Origin: Terrirhizobium terrae
Lineage (GTDB): Bacteria; Pseudomonadota; Alphaproteobacteria; Rhizobiales; Rhizobiaceae
Assembly: GCF_030323265.1 (NCBI RefSeq)
Contig: NZ_CP104992.1
Span: forward strand, 2,579,501 to 2,643,500
DNA length: 64,000 nt
Direction of reading: 5' to 3'
The position numbers and the translations under genes are program-made. The first letter of the stretch is position 1. Every line of letters starts with the position of its first letter. The notes below the pieces were generated by a model. It ran no database searches, was not told the DNA's origin, and worked only from the letters and a program-made list of their open reading frames with translations. Below, piece by piece: positions 57,149 to 64,000 of the stretch.

Positions 57149-58798
57149 ATGAAACCCTTTGCAACTCTCCTCGACCGCCTCGTCCTCACCCCGTCGCGCA
57201 ACGGCAAGCTCACCCTGCTCGTCGACTATTTCCGCAATACCCCCGACCCCGATCGCGGCTATGGCCTCGCAGCCCTTGCCGGTACGCTCGACCTCAAAAG
57301 CGTCAAGCCGGCCATGCTGCGCGAGCTCGTCATGGAGCGGATGGACGAGGTGCTGTTCCGTTATTCCTACGACTATGTCGGCGATCTGGCCGAAACCATC
57401 TCGCTGGTCTGGGAAGGTTCTGCCAAGGAACACCTTGTCGAAGAGCCGCGCCTCTCCGACGTCGTTAAGCGGATGAACGCGCTCGGTCGCACCGAGGTTC
57501 GTGGTGCCGTGCGTGATCTGCTCGACCACCTTGACCCCTCCGGCCGCTTCGCCTTCCTGAAGCTCGCCACCGGTTCGCTCAGGATCGGCGTTTCCGCCCG
57601 TCTCGCCAAGCAGGCACTGGCCGATATGAGCGGTAAGGACATCATCGAGATCGAGACGCTCTGGCATGGCCTGACGCCGCCCTATGAACCGCTTTTCGCC
57701 TGGCTGGAAGGCAAGGCGGGCAAGCCGGTTCTGGCAACGCCGGCCATCTTCCATTCCGTCATGCTCGCCAATCCGGTAGAGGACGGCGATCTCGAAAAGC
57801 TCGATCCGGCCGATTACGCCGCCGAATGGAAATGGGACGGCATCCGCGTGCAGATGTCGAGCCATGGCGGCACGAAAAAGCTCTATTCCCGCTCCGGCGA
57901 CGACATTACCGGCGCCTTCCCGGATGTGGTCGACGCGATCAATTTCGACGGTGTCATCGATGGCGAGCTTCTGGTCGGCGGCACGAAGCGGACGAATGCC
58001 CCGACGCGCACCTTTTCCGATCTGCAGCAGCGGCTGAACCGCAAGACCGTGACGGGCAAGATGATGGACGAATACCCCGCTTTCGTTCGCGCCTACGATC
58101 TGCTCTTTCAGGGCGAGGCTGATATCCGCGCCGAAGGATTTCTCACCCGCCGCGACCGACTGTCCGAGGTAATCGACAAGGCGCCCCACGACCGCTTCGA
58201 TCTCTCCGATCTTGTACCCTTCACTGACTGGGCCGAACTCGACCGCCTGCGCATCGACCCGCCCGATCCCGTCATCGAAGGCGTGATGATCAAGCGGAAG
58301 GACAGCCCGTATCAGGCCGGTCGCCTGAAAGGTCCGTGGTTCAAGTGGAAGCGCGATCCCTACAATATCGATGCCGTCATGCTCTATGCCCAGCGCGGCC
58401 ACGGCAAGCGGTCGAGCTACTATTCCGACTTCACCTTCGGCGTGTGGACGGTCGGCGAGGATGGCAAGGACCAGCTCGTGCCGGTCGGCAAGGCCTATTT
58501 CGGCTTCACCGATGCCGAACTGGAAGTGCTCGACAAGTTCGTCCGCGACAACACGATCGATCGTTTCGGGCCGGTGAGGGCCGTCAAGGCGACACCCGAT
58601 TTCGGCTTCGTGCTGGAAGTCGCCTTCGAAGGCATCGCCCGCTCGACGCGTCACAAGTCGGGCGTCGCGATGCGTTTTCCCCGTATCGCGCGTCTGCGGC
58701 AGGACAAGCTTCCCCGTGATGCCGATCGCCTGGAAACCCTTACGGCGATGATCGAGATGCGCGATGGGGCTGTCGGCCTTGCCGCCGACGAAAACTGA
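57149..58798 (+). CDS. ATP-dependent DNA ligase (exonuclease-associated type)
   Basis: A 549-residue ligase. The adenylated lysine is in motif I, AAEWKWDGIRVQM (residue ~226). Other nucleotidyltransferase motifs are SRSGDDITGAFP, DGELLVGG, EGVMIKRKDSPYQAGR and the motif V lysines in PWFKWKRDP. A helical N-terminal DNA-binding domain and a C-terminal OB domain (FEGIARSTRHKSGVAMRFPR) flank it. The start is MKPFATLLDRLVLTPSR; upstream in-frame codons lie in the repeat. It works with the upstream exonuclease in a ligase-associated repair set, but the helicase and phosphoesterase partners are not downstream. Confidence 0.93.
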   Translation: MKPFATLLDRLVLTPSRNGKLTLLVDYFRNTPDPDRGYGLAALAGTLDLKSVKPAMLRELVMERMDEVLFRYSYDYVGDLAETISLVWEGSAKEHLVEEPRLSDVVKRMNALGRTEVRGAVRDLLDHLDPSGRFAFLKLATGSLRIGVSARLAKQALADMSGKDIIEIETLWHGLTPPYEPLFAWLEGKAGKPVLATPAIFHSVMLANPVEDGDLEKLDPADYAAEWKWDGIRVQMSSHGGTKKLYSRSGDDITGAFPDVVDAINFDGVIDGELLVGGTKRTNAPTRTFSDLQQRLNRKTVTGKMMDEYPAFVRAYDLLFQGEADIRAEGFLTRRDRLSEVIDKAPHDRFDLSDLVPFTDWAELDRLRIDPPDPVIEGVMIKRKDSPYQAGRLKGPWFKWKRDPYNIDAVMLYAQRGHGKRSSYYSDFTFGVWTVGEDGKDQLVPVGKAYFGFTDAELEVLDKFVRDNTIDRFGPVRAVKATPDFGFVLEVAFEGIARSTRHKSGVAMRFPRIARLRQDKLPRDADRLETLTAMIEMRDGAVGLAADEN

Positions 58799-58846
58799 TC
58801 TACTTGCCTCTGCGCCTCCGCCATGGAGGTGATCGGGAGGGTTTTG

Positions 58847-59070
58847 ATGACGGCATCGGGCTGGATCTGGAGGGGCTTCTGGCACTGGCGGGCTGCATTG
58901 CCACCGCCTACGTCTTCGAGGAGGTGATCGGCGGCGGCGCGCTTGGCTGGACGGTCGGCGGCGCCATGCTCGGCGCAACCTGCGGCCCGCTGTTCAAGTC
59001 GCTTCTTGCCTGGCGCAAGGAAAAGGACGCCGCACGCATCGCGGCAAGGGATGGTGGCAGGAGCGCCTGA
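58847..59070 (+). CDS. Small predicted membrane protein, probable frameshift
   Basis: ATG 58847 has a strong GGGAGG ribosome binding site and begins MTASG; one added G in the run 58858-58860 joins it to LDLEGLLALAGCIATAYVFE and gives 74 residues. Two hydrophobic, glycine-rich segments (ALAGCIATAYVFEEVIGG, ALGWTVGGAMLGATCG) and a basic tail suggest a small membrane protein. Without the correction the frame would need a TTG at 58804 with no ribosome binding site. Function unknown; it may be cotranscribed with the ligase. Confidence 0.5.
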
Positions 59071-59090
59071 ACGCTCCCGCCCCAAATGGG

Positions 59091-60004
59091 TCAGATCGTG
59101 CCGAATATCAGCGACCGGTGAACGCCGGCACCGGCAATATTGCCGTCACCGACGGCAAGCGCCACCGATGCCATCAGCCTTGCGGCGTCGCCGCAGGCGA
59201 ATACGCCCGGCATGCTCGTTTCCTTCATCGGATCGGTCTTGATGACCGAGCCGAACATGCCCTCTTCGAAATCCAGGCCGAGCTGTTCGGCGATTGGGCT
59301 TGCCATCTCGAAATTCGCCGCCGTGAACAGGCCGGCAAACGTAAGCATACGGCCGTCGGCAAGACGAATGTCCGCATGTCCGGTAATCGCCTCGATCGGG
59401 CTGCGTTCGACGCTTACGCCGCGCAGCGCGAGGCTGGCCAGTTGTTCCTCATCCGGCTCGAAAGTGCCGTTGACCAGCAATGTCGTCGGCCCCCAGTCCG
59501 GCAGCATCAGCGCTTGATGTGTCGAAAGCGGGAGGTGGCGATGACGCCGATCCGCCCCTGTTCCAGCTCGTAGCCATGGCAATAGGGGCAATGGAATACG
59601 GCCTTGCCCCAGCGCTCCTCCAGCCCTTCCACCTTTGGCAGGATATCCCTGATGCCGGTCGCCAGCAGAAGCCGCCGCGCCCGATGCGACCCGCCGGCTG
59701 CGCTGACCTCGAAGCCCGCGTCCGAACGATCGGTTGCCGCGATCCGCGCGGCACTTTCGGCCCGACCGGAAATCCACTGGACGGTCGGATACTCCATAAC
59801 CTGAGATCGGGCATCGGCTGCAATCGCCGCCGGATCGGCGCCATCCTGCGTCAGGAACCCGTGTGAGCTGTCTGCAAAACGGTTGCGGCGCTTGCCTTCG
59901 TCGATGATCAGCACGTCGCGTCTGGCGCGCCCGAGCTGCAAGGCGGCCGACAGGCCGGCATAGCTGCCGCCGATGATAATGACGTCATGGATGGGATCTG
60001 TCAT
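59091..60004 (-). CDS. FAD/NAD(P)-dependent oxidoreductase (thioredoxin-reductase-like), frameshifted
   Basis: A 304-residue flavoprotein in two frames. The FAD-binding motif is VIIIGGSYAGLSAALQLGRA, the redox pair lies in FHCPYCHGYELEQGR, and the C-terminal FAD site is GVFACGDAARLM. Adding one base at the G3 run 59530-59532 (plus strand) joins VIATS to PLSTHQALMLPDWG. It resembles thioredoxin reductases but may act on another disulfide or small electrophile. The start is ATG 60004. A conserved-looking inverted repeat lies between it and the divergent Rrf2 gene. Confidence 0.88.
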
Positions 60005-60031
60005 GAGAGGCTCCTTTTCTCGAAACAAGAT

Positions 60032-60070
60032 AAGTTACGTGATATTGCCATGTCAACGGTCACGCAACTT
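60032..60070. promoter_or_regulatory. Inverted repeat between the flavoprotein and rrf2 genes
   Basis: AAGTTACGTGA (60032-60042) and TCACGCAACTT (60060-60070) are inverted copies with one mismatch, 17 bases apart, i.e. AAGTTRCGTGA facing each other. Position in the short divergent promoter region points to the Rrf2 protein as the binder. Confidence 0.6.
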
Positions 60071-60154
60071 TTGTTGTGACGAGTGTCGATCGCCATGCTA
60101 AGCGATGGCCATCGGGCCGGGTGGCCGCGATTTCCGGATGGAAAGGGGATGGAG

Positions 60155-60613
60155 ATGCGTCAGGATAGTCGGCTTTCGCGAATGCTGCATGTCCTGATCC
60201 ATATGGGCAGGCACGAGGGCGCCATGACATCGGACATGATCGCCGCCATGCTGGATACCAATCCGGTCGTCATCCGCAGGACGATGGCGGGCCTGCGCGA
60301 CAAGGGTTACGTGCGTTCGGAAAAGGGCCATGGCGGTGGCTGGACGCTTGCGCGGCCGCTTGCCGACCTGACCTTGCTGGATGTCTACCGTGCTGTCGGC
60401 GAACCCTCCGTCTTTGCCGTGGGTCCCGCCTATGACATGCCGGGCTGTCCTATCGAGCAGGCGGTCAATGCAACGCTGAAGGATGTTTTTGCCGAAGCGG
60501 AGCAGCTGCTGCTAAGGCGGTTCGCAGGCGTGACGCTGGCAGATATCGCCGGCGAGTTTCCGCCCGGGCTTTCGCTCGCCGGCCACGATGCGGAAGGCGG
60601 CTGCGCGCCCTGA
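60155..60613 (+). CDS. Rrf2-family transcriptional regulator (no cysteine cluster)
   Basis: A 152-residue regulator. RMLHVLIHMGRHEGAMTSDM and NPVVIRRTMAGLRDKGYVRS form the winged helix, with the wing EKGHGGGWTLARPLADLTL. Unlike the Rrf2 protein at 24.8 kb, it has only scattered cysteines (GCPIEQ and the C-terminal GGCAP), so an Fe-S cluster is unlikely; a thiol switch at one cysteine remains possible, as in YwnA/YodB-like sensors. AAAGGGG gives best spacing to ATG 60155. It probably controls the divergent flavoprotein. Confidence 0.85.
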   Translation: MRQDSRLSRMLHVLIHMGRHEGAMTSDMIAAMLDTNPVVIRRTMAGLRDKGYVRSEKGHGGGWTLARPLADLTLLDVYRAVGEPSVFAVGPAYDMPGCPIEQAVNATLKDVFAEAEQLLLRRFAGVTLADIAGEFPPGLSLAGHDAEGGCAP

Positions 60614-60634
60614 ACCTGCGGAGGTGGCCAGGAA

Positions 60635-60667
60635 AAAGGCGGAAGCGCCTGAAGCACTTCCGCCTTT
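60635..60667. terminator. Bidirectional terminator between rrf2 and the chemoreceptor gene
   Basis: AAAGGCGGAAG and CTTCCGCCTTT form a perfect 11-base-pair stem with an 11-base loop, flanked by A-rich and T-rich ends suited to both converging genes. Confidence 0.75.
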
Positions 60668-60699
60668 CGTATCACAGTCTTACTGGCAGATCTGCTTGA

Positions 60700-62994
60700 T
60701 CAGAACTCTTCCCAGTTATCCGCTGCAGCCGACGGAGAGGCCGCTGCCGCAGTCCGGCCGCCACCGAAAGCCTGAGCGATCTTGCCGACCATGCCGCGAG
60801 CCGGCGACTGGCGCGGCTGGGAAGCCGGCGATGCGGCCATGACGGAAGCCGTCTGGCGCAGCGCTGCCGACTGGCGAGCAGGCATCTGGTAAGATGTCGC
60901 CTGCTGTGATGTTCCGCCATTCAGCTGGAACTGCGAGACAAGGTCGCGCAGGCGAGCAGCTTCGGTGGCAAGCGTCGCGCCTGCGGCATTTGCCTCTTCA
61001 ACCATGGCTGCGTTCTGCTGGGTCACCTGGTCCATCTGGTTGACCGCGGTATTGACCTCGGCAAGACCTACGGACTGCTCGCGGGCGGAAGTCGCGATCG
61101 AATCCATGTGCTGGTTGATCGTGACGATATAGCCCTCGATCGTCTTCAATGCCTCACCGGTATCGCTTACCAGCTTGACGCCTGTTTCGACTTCGATCGA
61201 GGACTTGCCGATCAGGTCCTTGATTTCCTTGGCGGCCTGTGCCGAACGCTGAGCAAGTTCACGAACTTCCTGTGCGACGACCGCAAAGCCCTTGCCGGCT
61301 TCGCCTGCACGCGCGGCTTCGACGCCGGCGTTCAGAGCGAGAAGGTTGGTCTGGAACGCGATGTCATCGATGACGCCGATGATGTTGGAGATCTGGCCGG
61401 AAGACTGTTCGATGCGACCCATGGCATCGACCGCATTGGCAACAACGGCGCCGGAATGGCGGGCGCTTTCGTTTGCCTGGATCGCCACCGTACGCGCTTC
61501 GTCGGCACGCTTGGAAGAATTCGCCACGTTGGTGGTGATTTCGTCCAGGGCGGCTGCGGTTTCCTCGAGCGAGGCCGCCTGCTGTTCGGTACGCTTGGAA
61601 AGGTCGTCGGCGCTCTGGCTGATTTCCCGCGAACCGCTGTCGATCGAGCTGGTCGCCTGCGCGACGGATCCGAGCGTGCCGCGCAGTTGTTCGATGGCGG
61701 CGTTGAAATCGGAGCGAAGGCTCTCGAAATCTGCGGCGAAGGGCCGGTCGAGCTGGAAGGTCAGATTGCCCGACGACAGATGCTTGAGGCCGGTAGCCAG
61801 ACCATTGGTCGCCTCGGCCATGGCTTCGGCGCGAATGCGGTCCTGCTCCGCATTGTGGCGGCGCTGTTCTTCTGTCTGGCTGCGCTGTTCCTCGGCCTGG
61901 CGCTCCAGTGCCTGCGTCTTCAGCGCATTGTCCTTGAACACCTGCACAGCCTTGGCCATCGCGCCGAGTTCGTCTGCACGGCTCTCGCCGTCGATCTTCG
62001 CGGTCAGATCACCGGAGGCCAAACGTCCCATCGTACGGGTCAGTCCGCCGATCGTGTTGCCGAGCGAACGTGCGAACACGAGGAAGCCGGCAAGGCAGAT
62101 CGCCGCAGCAATCAGGGTGCCGATGACCGTGTTGATCAGTGCCGAGGTGTTGGCCGCGACGATATGGGTCGCGTCGGCGCCGATCTCGAACACGCCGATC
62201 TTCTCACCGGCGAAATTGTTGAACGGAATGACCTTCACGACGAGTTGGCGACCGTTGATTTCGATGCGATCGAAGACTTTCTTGCCGTCGAACCCGTCTT
62301 TCAGGCTCTGCTCTGCGACAAGCGGCTTGTCGTTCTGGGTCGAGGTCTGGGTGGTCAGCTTGCCGTTGACCATGACGTCGACGGCGATTTCGCTGCCGAG
62401 CTTTTCGGCCAGCGGGTCGAAATAGGCATCGGCCAGTCGGGTGCCGACATCTACCGCACCGATGACCTTGCCATCCACCATGACCGGGGCGACCGCATAC
62501 ATGCTGATGTCGCCATTGTTGCCCTGTTCGAGGCCGGAGGTGATCTGACCGGTTTTCATGGCCTGGTCGATGGTCTTGCGGCGTCCGCGGATTTCGTCGT
62601 CGAAAGCATCCGGATTATGGGTCCGCGCGACGACCTTGCCGTCGCTGCTGACGAAGGTAATGAGCGAAAGGCCGCCCTGGCTCTTCACGAATTCTGCGCC
62701 GGCAGAGTATTTCTGCAATATTTCCTGGCGGTCCCTGGACGTGATCAGCGCAGCCATGTCGGCATCTGCCGCAGCTTGGGCAGCGATCGCCGAAGCGGAG
62801 CGCTGAATGGCGGCCATGTCGTTCTGAATAAGCTTGAGATCGCTGTCCGCCTTGCGGGTCAGCGCGTCATTACCCATCGCATTCTGCGCATACCAGGCAA
62901 GGCCACCGACGGCTGCACTGGCAAACATGACGGCTGCAAACCCGCAGCCGGTAATCGTGACCCAAAGCGGTCTCTTGATAGTAGTCTCGGTCAT
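60700..62994 (-). CDS. Methyl-accepting chemotaxis protein with C-terminal CheR-docking pentapeptide
   Basis: A 764-residue chemoreceptor. Transmembrane helix 1 is near residues 14-35 and helix 2 near 285-310; between them lies a periplasmic Cache-type ligand domain (SLITFVSSDGKVVARTHNPD, APVMVDGKVIGAVDVGTRLA). Two HAMP-like segments follow (RTMGRLASGDLTAKIDGESR). The signalling tip is LALNAGVEAARAGEAGKGFA with VVAQEVRELAQRSAQAAKEI. The protein ends in NWEEF, a CheR/CheB docking pentapeptide. Ligand unknown. The start is MTETTIKRPLWV; an upstream ATG at 63042 is not needed. Confidence 0.93.
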   Translation of the reverse strand: MTETTIKRPLWVTITGCGFAAVMFASAAVGGLAWYAQNAMGNDALTRKADSDLKLIQNDMAAIQRSASAIAAQAAADADMAALITSRDRQEILQKYSAGAEFVKSQGGLSLITFVSSDGKVVARTHNPDAFDDEIRGRRKTIDQAMKTGQITSGLEQGNNGDISMYAVAPVMVDGKVIGAVDVGTRLADAYFDPLAEKLGSEIAVDVMVNGKLTTQTSTQNDKPLVAEQSLKDGFDGKKVFDRIEINGRQLVVKVIPFNNFAGEKIGVFEIGADATHIVAANTSALINTVIGTLIAAAICLAGFLVFARSLGNTIGGLTRTMGRLASGDLTAKIDGESRADELGAMAKAVQVFKDNALKTQALERQAEEQRSQTEEQRRHNAEQDRIRAEAMAEATNGLATGLKHLSSGNLTFQLDRPFAADFESLRSDFNAAIEQLRGTLGSVAQATSSIDSGSREISQSADDLSKRTEQQAASLEETAAALDEITTNVANSSKRADEARTVAIQANESARHSGAVVANAVDAMGRIEQSSGQISNIIGVIDDIAFQTNLLALNAGVEAARAGEAGKGFAVVAQEVRELAQRSAQAAKEIKDLIGKSSIEVETGVKLVSDTGEALKTIEGYIVTINQHMDSIATSAREQSVGLAEVNTAVNQMDQVTQQNAAMVEEANAAGATLATEAARLRDLVSQFQLNGGTSQQATSYQMPARQSAALRQTASVMAASPASQPRQSPARGMVGKIAQAFGGGRTAAAASPSAAADNWEEF

Positions 62995-63246
62995 AACCCC
63001 GTCCGTTAAGCATAGTGTCCCGGACGCAGCTATGACGTGCAAATTGCTAATTTTAGATAAAGTAATACACGCTCAGTAGCCTTTCGTTCATCATAATTTT
63101 CACCGGAAGACCGGGTATCGCGACGGGGTTGCAAGGTGCCGCTGGGCCTCTCGAAAAGGTTGTCAGGCGCGTGCCCTCTCCACCAGCTTCGCGCCAGCGC
63201 GGACTGCCACATTGCAGAAAGAGAATCTCTGCCGAAGTGGGTTTCC

Positions 63247-64000
63247 ATGCTGAATAACGCCTTACCGCTCCGCCGTGCCGCGGGCCTTGCCGCCATCCTC
63301 GTCGCCACGACTGCGCTTGCCGGCTGCCAGCCGCTCTTCGTCACCGATACGAGCCGCATGAACCCGGACGTCTTCGTGCAGGAGACGGCGCCTGTCTTTT
63401 CCGTCCCGGAATATCGGGATCCACCGACCAACCAGCCGCCGCCCATGCCCGGCGGTATCCCGCATCGGCGTCAGCTCTACCCATCGGACTTCCACCAGAC
63501 CTACGGTTTGCCGGTCACGAACCCGGTGCATCGAACGATGTATGACGTCATGCGCGACGACGGCCACACGCTGCCGGCCATTCCGCTGTCTCGCGTCGAC
63601 CGGCGCTTCCTGCGTGCCGAGGTGGATTATCGCACCACCGAGGCGCCCGGCACGATCGTCGTCGATACCCGCGCCCATTACCTCTATTTCGTACAGCCGA
63701 ACGGCAAGGCCATGCGCTATGGCGTCGGACTCGGCAAGGACGGCTTTGCCTGGTCGGGCCGCGGCATCATCCAGCGCAAGGCGAAATGGCCACGCTGGAC
63801 GCCGCCGCAGGACATGGTGGACCGCCAGCCGGATCTGCGCCAGTTCGCTGCTGCCGAAGGCGGTGCAACGCCCGGCCTCAACAATCCGCTCGGTGCCCGC
63901 GCGCTCTACATCTACAAGGATGGCAAGGACACGCTTTACCGGGTGCACGGCACGCCTGACTGGCAATCCGTCGGCAAGGCGACCTCGTCGGGCTGCGTGC
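63247..64000 (+). CDS. L,D-transpeptidase lipoprotein (partial, runs off the window)
   Basis: The first 251 codons of an ErfK/YbiS-type peptidoglycan L,D-transpeptidase. The N-terminal signal ends in a lipobox, TTALAGCQPLF. The YkuD domain begins near residue 130 (EAPGTIVVDTRAHYLYFVQP) and includes the conserved HGTPDW and the catalytic-cysteine motif SSGC at the window edge. It would form 3-3 crosslinks or attach proteins to the wall. ATG 63247 follows the chemoreceptor gene in divergent orientation. The stop lies outside. Confidence 0.9.
   Translation, partial: MLNNALPLRRAAGLAAILVATTALAGCQPLFVTDTSRMNPDVFVQETAPVFSVPEYRDPPTNQPPPMPGGIPHRRQLYPSDFHQTYGLPVTNPVHRTMYDVMRDDGHTLPAIPLSRVDRRFLRAEVDYRTTEAPGTIVVDTRAHYLYFVQPNGKAMRYGVGLGKDGFAWSGRGIIQRKAKWPRWTPPQDMVDRQPDLRQFAAAEGGATPGLNNPLGARALYIYKDGKDTLYRVHGTPDWQSVGKATSSGCV

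Noticed and set aside
55760-58978. A 1,072-codon open frame on the minus strand opposite the exonuclease and ligase genes
   Set aside because: It runs antisense to two genes with complete catalytic motifs and across the palindromic repeats; its composition is that of a high-GC shadow frame, and no domain is recognisable.
61108-63009. A 633-codon open frame opposite the chemoreceptor gene
   Set aside because: It is fully antisense to a protein with clear HAMP and signalling domains; it shows no motifs and has no ribosome binding site.

Overview
The window is chromosomal DNA from a member of the Rhizobiaceae (Rhizobium, Neorhizobium or Agrobacterium type; I cannot fix the genus from sequence alone). 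The evidence is a high-GC coding style, a CcrM-type GANTC methyltransferase, the mutY / DUF721 / dsbA-like / smc / ppdK neighbourhood, choline sulfatase clustered with betB and betA, a R. etli-type asparaginase, DUF1127 and DUF1499 proteins, and short GC-rich palindromic intergenic repeats of the kind common in rhizobia. No phage, plasmid, insertion sequence or CRISPR array is visible.

Layout. 1-6.4 kb: ABM-domain protein, Na+/H+ antiporter, DUF1254 protein, ccrM, small unknowns and an orphan HTH-S24 repressor. 6.4-16.1 kb: genome maintenance and carbon metabolism (HAD hydrolase, mutY, DUF721, DsbA-like thioredoxin, smc, a structured intergenic region, ppdK). 16-21 kb: lipoproteins, DUF1499, a metallo-beta-lactamase-fold hydrolase, tRNA-Gln(TTG), tRNA-Pro(CGG) and kdsD. 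21-30.8 kb: a sulfur assimilation block, with cysH-cysD-cysN on the minus strand, a divergent cysteine-rich Rrf2 regulator, and sbp-cysT-cysW-cysA on the plus strand. 30.8-39 kb: a ClC channel, DUF6152 and DUF2214-like proteins, a toxin-antitoxin pair and betC-betB-betA. 39-54 kb: HdeD-like protein, two c-di-GMP enzymes, YcxB-like protein, a 23-codon small gene, DUF1127, asparaginase, two GSTs, LysR, ParDE and a Tat-exported beta-helix protein. 54-64 kb: a MarR/MFS pair, ligase-associated exonuclease and ATP-dependent ligase, an Rrf2/flavoprotein pair, a chemoreceptor, and an L,D-transpeptidase running off the end.

The strongest whole-window signal is a set of single-base indels, nearly all a missing C or G in a short C/G run. 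They split otherwise intact genes (antiporter, DUF1254, S24 repressor, smc, cysD, cysN, GNAT, cysT, YcxB, asparaginase, flavoprotein, probably the MFS transporter and a small membrane protein) and put one extra base in the T-loop of tRNA-Pro. Because smc, cysD, cysN and a tRNA are hit, I read these as sequencing or assembly errors, and I annotate the genes across the breaks.

The best candidates for new biology are a multi-hairpin RNA-like element between smc and ppdK, a 23-codon gene with a promoter palindrome and a terminator-like fold, well-formed inverted repeats beside both Rrf2 genes and the MarR gene, and an S24 repressor that appears to lack its catalytic lysine.
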